From Corynebacterium falsenii (GTDB taxonomy: Bacteria; Actinomycetota; Actinomycetes; Mycobacteriales; Mycobacteriaceae), in NCBI GenBank assembly GCA_001054945.1, contig JVKJ01000001.1:1-64000 (forward strand): DNA of 64,000 bases, read 5' to 3'. This document shows positions 15,924 through 25,878 of the stretch, one piece after another (within the stretch, counting starts at the first letter, position 1; each line of letters opens with the position of its first letter). Under the pieces are notes generated by a model. It saw only the letters and a list, made by a program, of their open reading frames with translations. It ran no database searches and was not told the origin of the DNA. The position numbers were made by a program, and so were the translations under genes.

Positions 15924-18162
15924 AGGAGCGATGTTCCGCCCCTGCGATGCGGGACAGGGGAATGCTTAACTTTCGCCCGCTATCTGCCACGATCCCCACT
16001 ACGCCGGTGGCGTCGTACAAGACGATTTCCATCCATTCTTGGTGGAGCGCGCCGTCTTCGTCCACGAAGTGGATGCGGACGGCTTCTTCGTTGGTGTAGG
16101 CCTTTTTGAGGCAATCTCGGATGTCCTGGATGTCCCGTATAACCGCGGTATCGAGGTCATCGGTTCCATCCTCGGACCGGCTGTTGATTCGCATCTCTAG
16201 GAGGGAGCGGAGATCTGCCACGGTCTCTCCTTCTGCCGCTTCCCACGCTGTGCCGTCGGCTAGCATGGGCGCGGAAACGAGGGGGATCGTCGAGGTCTTA
16301 CGCGCCACCGTGCTCGTCGATGTTTCGGACGCTCGGTAGGTATCCGTGATGAGATAACGCAGCGACTGCGGTACAGACTCTAGGCCACCGGGGCTCATGT
16401 GACTCAGGAAGTTTTCCAGTGACTCCGGTGTTTCGCCGCGGTCATAGGCGCGTTGGACCGAGGGCTTGGACACCCGCCACACACTGGCCATGCCGGCGGA
16501 TTCCTGATCGGCGAATTGGCGGAGCATGGAGGCATCTGAGGAGCTGAGCAGGCCGGGAGCCATGATTGTGTGGTCGCCTTGGATGATCAACATGTTTACG
16601 GGGGCCGGCAGGACGTCCTCCAGGGCTTCGGTGAGCACGCTGAGTTGGGTTTCATGATCCGCCAACTCGTACTTACCGCTAGTGGCCCGCTGCAGGGCTG
16701 CCATTGCGGAGCTCGGCAGGCCCTGGGGTGCATGTGCGCTCGTGGCGGTGGAAAGCAGACCCAGAAGCTGGCACTCATCGATCATCGTGTTCCACGCTGC
16801 AACCGTGGTGGTGTAGGCCAAGTAAGGGCGAGTGCGCCACAGGAGTTCTTCTGGCGAGGCGAGGGGAGATGGCGTCCCAAAGAACAATGAACACGAGGAC
16901 CGCAACTGGGCCGCATGATCCTTCATCAGGGACCCTTGGAGGGGTTTGGCCTCGGTAGATTCGATGAGCCAGGGGGAGTAGCGGGAACGGGACCAGCCCA
17001 GAAGCGCGAGGGCCCACTGGCGAGCGGTCGAGGAGTTCAGAAAATCCCGGGCGAGATTCGTTGTGGTCCACACCGTGGCATGGTCCGTAGCAGCGGGGGA
17101 TCCGACATTGATGAATCCGCACTCAGCGGCGAGGGTAAGGGTCTGTTCGAGCTGATGGGCGGGCAGGTCGCGGCGGCGAGCCATCTCGGTGAGCTCCCGG
17201 GTGCCCACGCCGCCGGCAGTGAGGGGAGTAATGGGGTTTCTCGCGATGTCCTCCAGGAGCTCCTGCATACTCTGGAGGGCCTGAATAGCAGCGGAGACAG
17301 CGGTGGCGTCTACGCGCTCCTCGGAGCGGTGGGATTGTGCGGGGGCGTCGGGTTCCACCGAGGTATGAGTCGTGGGAGGCAGGAAGTCTCCCCCAGGGGG
17401 AGAGATGATCGTGCCAGCGAGGTGCGAGCGGACGCGTCCGGAGAGGCGCACGGTGCAATCGTCGAGCAGGTCCAGAACATCGGCCTCCACCATGGCGACC
17501 AGAGGGTGACGTTTGTCAGGGGACGGGTCTGCCAATGACTGCTCCATTGAAGAGGAATGCCCAATTCCCCCGTTGGACCACAAAGTGCGCATGAGTCGTT
17601 GCTGGCGCGGAGGGAGCGCGTCAATGGCGCTGGCCATTTCGCCTGTCGGGATGGCGGAACGGTGATAATCCGCGAGCATCCAGGGATGTGTGGACGTGGG
17701 TGTGAACCAGGTCAGCAGGTACCCAACCATGCGAAGTTCAGCTTCGTCGGCGGGAACCGGGCACTGGTTAAGGCAAAGGGTGGGGCCAAAGAGCCAGCCG
17801 TGCTCGGCGCACTGAGCGATTCCGACGCGAAGGTCGGCATCGGTGGGGGTGAGCTCAGCGGGGGTTGAGGTGATGTCGAGCAGATCGTGGGCGGTGTCCA
17901 GGACATCGCCCACAGTGGTGGAGGTGTACTGTGCGTCGAGCTCTGCCACAGCATGGAGAATGAGCAGCTGAATGCTGGTCGCTGGGTGCAGGACATGGGT
18001 TTTGGCCTGCTGTGAACGGCCTTGGGAGCCTGCGGTGATGAGCGCCAGAGGGTTTTCAGTGGGGGCAATGCGCCGAAGGCGCTGGAGGTAGTCTTCCAGC
18101 TCCTGATCGGTATGGCTGAGCAGCCACTTTTCCAGGGAAGGGACGTGGAGGCGCTGGTTCAT
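15913..18162 (-). CDS. Helicase-associated-domain protein (XPB partner)
   Basis: 749 aa, matching in size and setting the mycobacterial protein next to XPB (Rv0862c type). It begins RLHVPSLEKWLLSHTDQELEDYLQRL; the C-terminal half carries the Helicase_C_3-like region (LNMLIIQGDHTIMAPG onward) that resembles the second RecA-like domain of XPB without the ATPase motifs. No Walker A or DEAD box is seen, so it is probably a non-catalytic partner or regulator of the helicase. Function unproven. Confidence 0.85.
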   Translation of the reverse strand: MNQRLHVPSLEKWLLSHTDQELEDYLQRLRRIAPTENPLALITAGSQGRSQQAKTHVLHPATSIQLLILHAVAELDAQYTSTTVGDVLDTAHDLLDITSTPAELTPTDADLRVGIAQCAEHGWLFGPTLCLNQCPVPADEAELRMVGYLLTWFTPTSTHPWMLADYHRSAIPTGEMASAIDALPPRQQRLMRTLWSNGGIGHSSSMEQSLADPSPDKRHPLVAMVEADVLDLLDDCTVRLSGRVRSHLAGTIISPPGGDFLPPTTHTSVEPDAPAQSHRSEERVDATAVSAAIQALQSMQELLEDIARNPITPLTAGGVGTRELTEMARRRDLPAHQLEQTLTLAAECGFINVGSPAATDHATVWTTTNLARDFLNSSTARQWALALLGWSRSRYSPWLIESTEAKPLQGSLMKDHAAQLRSSCSLFFGTPSPLASPEELLWRTRPYLAYTTTVAAWNTMIDECQLLGLLSTATSAHAPQGLPSSAMAALQRATSGKYELADHETQLSVLTEALEDVLPAPVNMLIIQGDHTIMAPGLLSSSDASMLRQFADQESAGMASVWRVSKPSVQRAYDRGETPESLENFLSHMSPGGLESVPQSLRYLITDTYRASETSTSTVARKTSTIPLVSAPMLADGTAWEAAEGETVADLRSLLEMRINSRSEDGTDDLDTAVIRDIQDIRDCLKKAYTNEEAVRIHFVDEDGALHQEWMEIVLYDATGVVGIVADSGRKLSIPLSRIAGAEHRSSPR

Positions 18163-18249
18163 GATCTATCTAGTCTAGCGGGTGTGCTTCTGGTGGGACG
18201 GCGAGTGATTGAGGGTGTGTTTTTTGGCCTGATGTGAGAAAATAACCCC

Positions 18250-18450
18250 ATGTCGAACGTTGAGAAGCACAAGAAGGGCTACGTCGATCCGGGCTGGCCC
18301 ACCAATGTCCCACACGGTGAGCACGCAGTGACGGAGCTCGTGGCTGGTAGCGCCGGCGCGCTGAGCCCTTATGGTGACCTCGATCTTCCGTTGGATCCGG
18401 CGACGCTGCCATATGTGCACCCGCACACGGTGATCAACCAGCCCCGCTAG
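18250..18450 (+). CDS. Small conserved-looking acidic protein, 66 aa
   Basis: A 66-aa protein without membrane segments or cysteines; rich in Pro, Gly and His (YVDPGWPTNVPHGEHAV; DPATLPYVHPHTV). No Shine-Dalgarno sequence precedes the ATG; AAAATAA sits directly upstream, so a leaderless transcript is likely. Followed by a strong terminator. Reads as a genuine gene because codon use matches its neighbours; function unknown. Confidence 0.75.
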   Translation: MSNVEKHKKGYVDPGWPTNVPHGEHAVTELVAGSAGALSPYGDLDLPLDPATLPYVHPHTVINQPR

Positions 18451-18490
18451 AGCCTAAGAAGGCTAAAGGCCTTACAGCGTTAATCAACGC

Positions 18491-18530
18491 AAAGGCGGTG
18501 GACCAGGAATCCTGGTCCACCGCCTTTTTT
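18491..18530. terminator. Strong bidirectional terminator
   Basis: AAAGGCGGTGGACCAGG (18491-18507) pairs perfectly with CCTGGTCCACCGCCTTT (18511-18527), 17 bp, followed by further T. Ends both the 66-aa gene and, in the other direction, rpf. Confidence 0.95.
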
Positions 18531-18558
18531 GCGGGGTTAGCGGAAGCGCCGCGCGGGA

Positions 18559-19482
<924 letters not shown>

Positions 19483-19487
19483 CTTAA

Positions 19488-19503
19488 TGTGATGAAGATC
19501 ACA
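19488..19503. promoter_or_regulatory. GlxR site TGTGATGAAGATCACA
   Basis: Perfect TGTGA-N6-TCACA. It is about 275 bp before the rpf start and 150 bp before the cold-shock gene; rpf genes are known GlxR targets in Corynebacterium glutamicum, so rpf is the likelier target. Confidence 0.8.
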
Positions 19504-19653
19504 TCATTGGGGCATGTAGGGTGAAACGGGTGTGAAAATTGGGACTAACTGAAGGTGGATCTGTGCCGACCGAGCGGAAAATTGGGATCGCCTTCATTTC
19601 GCGCTAAGCTATACGTTCCCAAATTTAGGTTTGAAGCATAAGAAGGTGAACCC

Positions 19654-20037
19654 ATGCCCATTGGCAAGGTGAAGTGGTACGACGCAGATCGCGGATTCGG
19701 CTTTGTCTCCAACCCGGGAGATGAGGACGTCTATGTCGGCTCCCAAGTGCTTCCCGAGGGCGTGAATGAATTGGTCCCGGGGCAGCGCCTCGAATACGAC
19801 TTCGTAGCAGGCCGCCGCGGGCCACAAGCTCTGCGCATCAATGTGCTGGACAACGGCCCCCGCCGTGCCCAGCACCGATTTAAGCCTGCACAGCTGCAGG
19901 AGATGGTTCAGGACACAATCACCGTGCTGGATTCTAAGGTGTTGCCCGCACTGGAAGCAGGGCGTCGTCCCGACAGGAAGGAAGCCCGCCCCATCGCGGA
20001 CATTCTTCGTACCATTGCGCGCGAACTGGATGCTTAG
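19654..20037 (+). CDS. cspB: Cold-shock-domain protein with C-terminal extension
   Basis: 127 aa. Residues 1-65 form the cold-shock OB-fold: GKVKWYDADRGFGFVS (RNP1) and DVYVG in place of the usual VFVH of RNP2. The remaining 60 residues are a charged, partly helical tail specific to this actinobacterial subgroup. Binds single-stranded RNA or DNA and probably acts as an RNA chaperone. AGAAGG lies about 6 nt before the ATG. Ends at a clear terminator. Confidence 0.9.
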   Translation: MPIGKVKWYDADRGFGFVSNPGDEDVYVGSQVLPEGVNELVPGQRLEYDFVAGRRGPQALRINVLDNGPRRAQHRFKPAQLQEMVQDTITVLDSKVLPALEAGRRPDRKEARPIADILRTIARELDA

Positions 20038-20081
20038 CCCTAGATGCGAAGCCGCGCTGCAGATTGCGCCGTACTATCGAT

Positions 20082-20110
20082 CAAGCCCCGCACATGCGGG
20101 GCTTGTTTTT
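20082..20110 (+). terminator. Terminator of the cold-shock gene
   Basis: CAAGCCCCGC (20082-20091) pairs with GCGGGGCTTG (20096-20105), followed by TTTTT. Confidence 0.92.
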
Positions 20111-20112
20111 GC

Positions 20113-20733
20113 TTATTTCTTAGGTGCGATGGACCACACCGTGGCCACCGGCGCTTGCTCACCCTGATCGTCTTCTCCTACTAGCAGCGAGTGAATTTCC
20201 ACCACTGTTAAAGGAGAGGCCTTTCCAGAATCGTCCTTCTTCTCAGATTTCAGGGAGATCTTCACTTCCTTCTGCTCATTTGCGCGGAAGTAGTCCTCCG
20301 AGTTCGCCCCCTCGTTCTGGAAGATCTTCAGCATCGACCAGTCGTGGTCATAAACATCCTTCGGGATTTTCAGCGTCGCTTCCTCAGCCCCGCCGAAGTC
20401 CAATTCAAAAGGCTTGCCCTGGCCACAGTCCTTTGCATCGATCTCACATGTCGAATACGGCGGGATCTCCGTTTCCTTCCCGTTGATCACCGCCACGATG
20501 CGCTGGTCTTCCGGGGATTTCGTGTCCCGTTTATCCCGCCACTTGTTGAATCCCAGCACAGCCGCGACTACCACGGCCACCACGGCCACGATCGCCAGGA
20601 AGATCATCAACTGCCTGCGCTGCTGCCGCTTCCGCCGAGCCTTCTTGCTCAACTTCTTCGGGGCCGGCTGCGCCTCGCTCGTGTCATCTGAGGTCTTCTG
20701 CTCCTGAGTCACAGACGGCATTTTACCGGCCAT
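20113..20733 (-). CDS. Membrane-anchored protein, DUF2771-like
   Basis: 206 aa: a cytosolic Lys/Arg-rich N-terminus (KKLSKKARRKRQQRR), a single membrane helix at about 42-62 and an extracytoplasmic domain of about 140 aa with two cysteines in CEIDAKDC, likely a disulfide. Looks like the DUF2771 family of corynebacteria and mycobacteria (assignment from memory of the pattern, tentative). It starts 2 nt after the stop of the cyclotransferase gene, so the two are co-transcribed and may act together at the cell surface. Confidence 0.8.
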   Translation of the reverse strand: MAGKMPSVTQEQKTSDDTSEAQPAPKKLSKKARRKRQQRRQLMIFLAIVAVVAVVVAAVLGFNKWRDKRDTKSPEDQRIVAVINGKETEIPPYSTCEIDAKDCGQGKPFELDFGGAEEATLKIPKDVYDHDWSMLKIFQNEGANSEDYFRANEQKEVKISLKSEKKDDSGKASPLTVVEIHSLLVGEDDQGEQAPVATVWSIAPKK

Positions 20734-20735
20734 AA

Positions 20736-21611
20736 CTATTCTTCAAACTCCACCTCGTACATCGTGTCCCAATACTTGCCAGTCAGATAGAACCGATTGG
20801 TTCCAGGCACCGCCGCTATGCCATTCAGTACATCCGCGTGTCCTCGCTTAGCTGCCGGGAACTGCCCCTCGGTGTCCACAACTGCTTGGACCTCCCCGGT
20901 CTTGGAATCGATCCGCACGATCTTGTCCGATTGCCACACATTGGCCCATACGCTTCCGTCCGGCGTGCACTCCAGCTCATTGAGGTAATTCAGTGATTCG
21001 CCGCCGCTTTTCACCTCTACGCGCCGCCGCTCTTCAAAAGTCTGAGGGTCCCTCATAGTCAGCGTCCCCGAGCCGTCGGACATCACCAGTTCCGTCCCGT
21101 TAGAACACAGCCCCCAGCCTTCGCCCTGGTACCGGTACTCGCCGTCGCGATGGTCTCCACCGCGGTCTGAACCATTCGTATCCACGCTTAGGTCACTCAG
21201 ATGCCGCCTGATGGCTACCCCCGATTTCCACGTAAGCTGCCACACCGTGTCCCCGTGGATGGTGATTCCCTCTCCAAACAGCTGGGGCGCCAGCCGTTGT
21301 TCCTGGCTCTGCTTGCCATCCACGGTGGTCTTATAAATTCGGGAGCTCCCGTATTGCCCGGTCCCGACCACCAGGTCACCGTTACGGGTGGCTTCGACTC
21401 CTTGGGTAAAGGACGCCGCATCCCACGGGTGTTCCGCGATGACCTTGACATGCAGCTGCTTCGCCGACCCGGCATCGAGACCGTCTGAACTGGGTTTCCA
21501 CGTGCCGTCGCACGCCGCTATCGTCCCTCCGATCAACAGGGCTGCGACCGAAGCCGCCGTGACTCGTTGGCGATGGCAACGGCGAGAGCGGTGGCGTCCA
21601 GAATGATCCAT
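20736..21611 (-). CDS. Glutaminyl-peptide cyclotransferase-like lipoprotein
   Basis: 291 aa. Basic N-terminus, hydrophobic segment and lipobox IAAC (Cys34): a surface lipoprotein. The mature part is a beta-propeller of the plant-type glutamine cyclotransferase family, with the hallmarks SFTQG, GEGWGL, LNELE and NGIA near the end. The family turns N-terminal glutamine of peptides into pyroglutamate with release of ammonia. This produces the moiety that PxpABC, encoded 10 kb away, can recycle; no shared regulation is seen. One GGACGCCACC decamer lies at its very start, in a different codon phase from the others. Confidence 0.88.
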   Translation of the reverse strand: MDHSGRHRSRRCHRQRVTAASVAALLIGGTIAACDGTWKPSSDGLDAGSAKQLHVKVIAEHPWDAASFTQGVEATRNGDLVVGTGQYGSSRIYKTTVDGKQSQEQRLAPQLFGEGITIHGDTVWQLTWKSGVAIRRHLSDLSVDTNGSDRGGDHRDGEYRYQGEGWGLCSNGTELVMSDGSGTLTMRDPQTFEERRRVEVKSGGESLNYLNELECTPDGSVWANVWQSDKIVRIDSKTGEVQAVVDTEGQFPAAKRGHADVLNGIAAVPGTNRFYLTGKYWDTMYEVEFEE

Positions 21612-21640
21612 ATGAAATAGTGTGCCCTACCGTAGGCATA

Positions 21641-22396
21641 ATGGTGAGGGTGAGTACCCGAAACAGAAGGCGCAACAACACGAGCGAACGCATTCTCTTC
21701 AGTAAAGAAGCACGAGCCATCGCGCGCGAGGCGCTGGAGGATCTCGGCGAGGGGGACGTCGGCGATCACCTCGGGGTGTCCTCGCCACAACCGGGGGAGG
21801 ATGTGGCGACATCCGGGGCGATGGCGATCCATCGTTTCCGCTGCTCTGCCCCTGGGTACCGAGGCTGGGAGTGGATTGCGGTCCTGGCCACCGTGCCCGG
21901 CAGTGGGGAGATCACCGTCAACGAGGTGGCGCTCCAAGCCGGAAAGAAAGCGACCCTGGCACCGGAGTGGGTGCCTTATGAAAATCGTGTGCGACCTGGA
22001 GACCTGGGTCCGGGAGATCGGCTCCCGCCCCGGCGGGATGATGAGCGCCTGGCGGAGTGGAAGGACCTTGGGGGGAACGATGGCTTCCCGCGGAACCCCC
22101 GGTCGAAGCTGACGCTGAGCCGCGTGGGCCTGCAGGAGTCCCTCCAGCGGTGGCGGCAGGGAGAATACGGCCCCACCAGCGAGTTCGCTGAAAAGTCGAC
22201 CGCGAAGTGCAAGACGTGTGCGTTTTATCTCCCGATCAATGACGTGGAGACGCATATGGGCGTGTGCACCAATGAGTTCTCTGCCGACGGCCACGTGGTG
22301 CAGGAGAGTTATGGCTGCGGGGCGCATTCGGATACGCAGGAGGAGACGTTGAGCACCTCGAATAAGGACTACGGGGTTTTCGACGACGGAATGTGA
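21641..22396 (+). CDS. DUF3027-type protein with four cysteines
   Basis: About 251 aa. A conserved central WEWIAVLATVPG stretch, then a C-terminal CKTCAFY ... GVCTNE ... YGCGAHS pattern whose cysteines could bind zinc. The family is found in actinobacteria near cold-shock genes; its role is unknown. Starts at ATG 21641 or GTG 21644 or 21650; CATAAT immediately upstream could be a -10 box, so the message may be leaderless. Diverges from the cyclotransferase gene with only about 30 bp between them. Confidence 0.82.
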   Translation: MVRVSTRNRRRNNTSERILFSKEARAIAREALEDLGEGDVGDHLGVSSPQPGEDVATSGAMAIHRFRCSAPGYRGWEWIAVLATVPGSGEITVNEVALQAGKKATLAPEWVPYENRVRPGDLGPGDRLPPRRDDERLAEWKDLGGNDGFPRNPRSKLTLSRVGLQESLQRWRQGEYGPTSEFAEKSTAKCKTCAFYLPINDVETHMGVCTNEFSADGHVVQESYGCGAHSDTQEETLSTSNKDYGVFDDGM

Positions 22397-22469
22397 GTGT
22401 TTGCACTTCATGCCGCGGAAGTGGGATTCTGGTCATCGTTGAGACCACGACGAGGGGACCCGAATTCAC

Positions 22470-23981
22470 ATGGCGACAGAAGCAACAGATCGCGCTGCGA
22501 CAGCGGTGGGAGGAACCGAGGAGTCGGGGCAGGCGGTTAACGGCCACGGGGCTGTAGACCGATTCTTCCGAATCTCCGAGCGCGGATCGACCGTGGGCAC
22601 GGAGATCCGCGGCGGGGTGGTCACCTTCTTCGCCATGGCCTACATCATCATCCTGAATCCACTTATTCTGGGCTCTGGGGCGGACCGGACGGGCGCGGTG
22701 TTGGGTATCCCGGCTGTCGCGGCAGTCACGGCATTCGCTGCGGGATTCATGACGATCCTCTTCGGGCTCGTGGCCCGGTATCCCTTCGGCATCGCTGCGG
22801 GGCTGGGGATTAACACCCTGGTCGCCGTTACCTTTGTCGCCACCGAGGGGCTCACGTGGCCCGAGGCGATGGGGTTGGTCGTCGTGGACGGCATCGTCAT
22901 CGTGGTATTGGCGATCACGGGGTTCCGCGAGGCGGTATTCAATTCCATTCCCGATTCGCTCAAGGCGGCCATTGGCGTGGGCATCGGCCTGTTCATCACC
23001 ATGATCGGGCTGGTGGATTCCGGCTTCGTGCGCCGCATTCCAGATGCGGCCGGGACGTCAGTGCCCGTGGGATTGGGCATTAACGGCTCCATTGCCTCGT
23101 GGCCCACCCTGGTCTTCATCGTCGGCCTGCTCATCTGCGGTGCGCTCGTGGTTCGCAAAGTCCGTGGGGGACTGTTTATGGGCATTGTCGCGACGACCTT
23201 GTTCGCCATGCTGGTGGAGCACTTCACCAAGTCTGGCCCTTCCATGGTGGACGGCAAACCAAATCCGAAGGGATGGAACTTCGCTGTGCCGACGGTGCCG
23301 GATTCCCTGGGCGGGCTTCCGGACCTGCACCTGCTGGGCTCGGTGGACGTGTTCGGTGCATTTAGCCGAGTGGGCGCCCTCGCCGCCTCTCTGATGGTCT
23401 TCACGTTGGTGCTGGCCAACTTTTTCGATGCGATGGGGACCATGACCGCCCTCGGCAAGCAGGCCAACTTGATGGATCGGGAGCAGCGGCTGCCGAACCT
23501 GCGCACGGCCTTGGTGGTTGAAGGGGCTGGCGCGGTGGTCGGTGGCATGGCGTCGGCGTCCTCCAACACGGTGTACGTGGATTCCGCCGCGGGAATCGGC
23601 GACGGGGCACGCACAGGGCTGGCGAACATCGTCACCGGCTTGCTGTTCCTTTTCGCGATGTTCCTCACCCCGCTGTACGAGGTTGTCCCGATCGAGGCGG
23701 CTGCCCCCGTGCTGGTGATCGTGGGGGCCATGATGATCTCCCAAATCACGGAGATCGATTTCAGCCGCTTCGACATCGGATTCCCCGCCTTCCTGACAAT
23801 TGTGGTGATGCCCTTCACGTATTCGATCGCAAACGGCATCGGTGTGGGATTCATCGCCTACGTGGTCATGGCCATCGTCAGCGGCCGCACCAAGAAGGTC
23901 CACCCGTTGATGTATGTTGTCGCCGCGCTGTTCGTCATGTACTTCGCCGTTGACCCCGTGCTGGATGCGATCAACCACTAA
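22470..23981 (+). CDS. NCS2 purine permease, AzgA type
   Basis: 503 aa, about 13-14 membrane segments. AzgA-type features: the N-terminal GGVVTFFAMAYIIILNP motif, a conserved central FFDAMGTM in the eighth helix and PFTYSIANGIGVGF near the end. Expected to import adenine, guanine or hypoxanthine by proton symport. Monocistronic; no purine riboswitch is seen upstream, the leader being only about 70 nt. Confidence 0.93.
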   Translation: MATEATDRAATAVGGTEESGQAVNGHGAVDRFFRISERGSTVGTEIRGGVVTFFAMAYIIILNPLILGSGADRTGAVLGIPAVAAVTAFAAGFMTILFGLVARYPFGIAAGLGINTLVAVTFVATEGLTWPEAMGLVVVDGIVIVVLAITGFREAVFNSIPDSLKAAIGVGIGLFITMIGLVDSGFVRRIPDAAGTSVPVGLGINGSIASWPTLVFIVGLLICGALVVRKVRGGLFMGIVATTLFAMLVEHFTKSGPSMVDGKPNPKGWNFAVPTVPDSLGGLPDLHLLGSVDVFGAFSRVGALAASLMVFTLVLANFFDAMGTMTALGKQANLMDREQRLPNLRTALVVEGAGAVVGGMASASSNTVYVDSAAGIGDGARTGLANIVTGLLFLFAMFLTPLYEVVPIEAAAPVLVIVGAMMISQITEIDFSRFDIGFPAFLTIVVMPFTYSIANGIGVGFIAYVVMAIVSGRTKKVHPLMYVVAALFVMYFAVDPVLDAINH

Positions 23982-24025
23982 TTCTCAACCATGACGTGCC
24001 CCCGGAGGATTCACAACTTTTCGCC

Positions 24026-24910
24026 ATGCCAACCTCGCACCGCACCATCGAACCCATCAGCATCACCGACCCGGACGACCCACGCTTGGACGACGTCCGA
24101 AACCTAAACTCCTCTGATTCCCGACCTGATTCTCGGGACGGGAAAGGACTGGTGATTGCGGAGGGCAATCTCGTGGTGCCACGGTTGTTCGCGTCCCCCT
24201 ACCCGGTGCGCACAGTCGTAGGCTTCGAAGGGAAGGTCGCCGAATTTTTGGACGCCACTGCCAGCGACCCGGTTACCCAACACCAATGGTGCCGGGACAA
24301 CCCGCCGCGGGTGTACCAGGTAACGCGGGACGTGTTGAAGCAGGTCGTGGGATTCGACATGCACCGTGGGTTGGTGGCCGCGGCAGACCGGATCGCGGAG
24401 CGCACTGTGGAAGGCGTGCTCGATGGCCTCCCGGAATTAGATGACAGCCAGCCAGACATCATCGCCGTGTTGGAAGGCGTTGGTGACCACGAAAACCTGG
24501 GGGCGCTTTTCCGTAATGCTGCGGGTCTTGGAGTGCGCGCCGTGCTCTTTGGGGCTGCCACAGCTGACCCGCTGTATCGTCGCTCGGTTCGAGTAAGCAT
24601 GGGTCATGTGCTGCGCATTCCGCATGCCAAGTTTCCGGGCACCACGACAACGTGGCAGCGCGACCTCGCGTGGTTGCAAGATCGCGGTTACTCTGTCATC
24701 GCCATGACGCCGAACACGGAAACCACGCTGCAGGAGGCCATTTCCCAGGCAGGCAGGAAGGTCGCCATTATGGTGGGCGCGGAAGGGCCAGGGCTGACAG
24801 AGCATGCCATGCGCGCGGCGGATAGTCGGGCGAAAATCCCGATGTCCGAGGGGACAGATTCGCTCAATGTGGCCACGTCCGCTGCGATCGGCTTTTACGC
24901 GGCTCAGTAG
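24026..24910 (+). CDS. SpoU/TrmH-family rRNA or tRNA 2'-O-methyltransferase
   Basis: About 294 aa SPOUT-class enzyme that methylates ribose 2'-OH using SAM. An N-terminal RNA-binding region (about 1-130) precedes the knotted domain with ENLGALFRNAAGLGV (motif 1), IMVGAEGPGL (motif 2) and LNVATSAAIGFY (motif 3). The frame opens with a GTG at 23996 that lies before GGAGG; ATG 24026 is the likelier start although the spacing is long. Target nucleotide not inferable. Confidence 0.9.
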   Translation: MPTSHRTIEPISITDPDDPRLDDVRNLNSSDSRPDSRDGKGLVIAEGNLVVPRLFASPYPVRTVVGFEGKVAEFLDATASDPVTQHQWCRDNPPRVYQVTRDVLKQVVGFDMHRGLVAAADRIAERTVEGVLDGLPELDDSQPDIIAVLEGVGDHENLGALFRNAAGLGVRAVLFGAATADPLYRRSVRVSMGHVLRIPHAKFPGTTTTWQRDLAWLQDRGYSVIAMTPNTETTLQEAISQAGRKVAIMVGAEGPGLTEHAMRAADSRAKIPMSEGTDSLNVATSAAIGFYAAQ

Positions 24911-24932
24911 CCTTCTGCAGCCTTCCGCGCAA

Positions 24933-25874
24933 TTAGCCGCGGTCGGTGTGGCGCGCGCGGCGGCGCACCTCGTCGCCGATTCTCCCCGCCAATCCTCGGA
25001 GGCTGCGCAGCCCGCGTTTGGCATCGTGGGTGATGGAGACCGCCATATCCCGGGCGAGCTCGGAGGTCGAGGCCGCACCTTCGTGCGTGTTGGGCCTGGC
25101 GTAATCATCGTATGCTCGCTGGTCTGGATCATCGTCGTCCGTTTTCCAACTGCGGTTGATCTTCCGATTCTCGATCACACCGGGGATCGGCTTATTCTTC
25201 GCTTCTGGCCGGCCGTCAATTGCAAAGGCTGTGACGGGGATTTCTGGGCCGCCTGCGCTGAAGTTGAATCCAAGTAGGGACTCGGTCGCGGCGACTGCCA
25301 GCTCAGCGGGGATGAAGGGCAGCTGAATGCCTGAGGACTCAGTGTTCCCTTCCCAGAATGGGAGCTCGCCGGGAGAGGGAAGCCCCGTATCTTCGAAGAT
25401 TTTCTCCCGCGTGGCGCAGAAGCTGCGCACCAGCTTGTCACCTCTCCAATGTGCAAACCCTGCCAGCCCCGTGTAGTCCTCGTCCCACAGATCGCCCTCG
25501 GAATCGCCCGTACTCACGGCTGAGGAACCTTCCGGGACAATCACGGTGGCATACACGTCGGCCGCCGGGATGTACTCGCGCATCTGCTGCGGGATCTCGG
25601 AGGGTTTTACCAGTCCTGGCACGACTGTCTGGATAACTGTCAGCCCAGGGTAAGCCCCAATGTAGAACTCGTGAAGCCCGGGGGAAGCGCTCCGAGTCAT
25701 GTCGAAATCGCCGATATGGGTCAGGGGCCACCGATTGTTGAGCTGGTTCAGATACTTGCGGGCAAAACCGCGATCTGCCTGCAGCTCACTGTTGATTACC
25801 GTTCGAGGTTCAGCTGCGGTGACGAACCACAACGTGAGAAGCGAATACGGATTCTTCCCGACGACGATGTCCAC
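24933..25874 (-). CDS. Conserved actinobacterial protein of unknown function
   Basis: 313 aa, no membrane segments. N-terminal 200 residues form an alpha/beta domain with HEFYIGAYPGLTVIQT and YATVIVPEG stretches, possibly the DUF6928 group (tentative); the last 100 are charged and disordered with RRRAR near the end. It starts 4 nt after the sepH stop and is probably translated with it, which suggests a role in envelope or division processes (inference). Confidence 0.75.
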   Translation of the reverse strand: MDIVVGKNPYSLLTLWFVTAAEPRTVINSELQADRGFARKYLNQLNNRWPLTHIGDFDMTRSASPGLHEFYIGAYPGLTVIQTVVPGLVKPSEIPQQMREYIPAADVYATVIVPEGSSAVSTGDSEGDLWDEDYTGLAGFAHWRGDKLVRSFCATREKIFEDTGLPSPGELPFWEGNTESSGIQLPFIPAELAVAATESLLGFNFSAGGPEIPVTAFAIDGRPEAKNKPIPGVIENRKINRSWKTDDDDPDQRAYDDYARPNTHEGAASTSELARDMAVSITHDAKRGLRSLRGLAGRIGDEVRRRARHTDRG

Positions 25875-25878
25875 TGCG

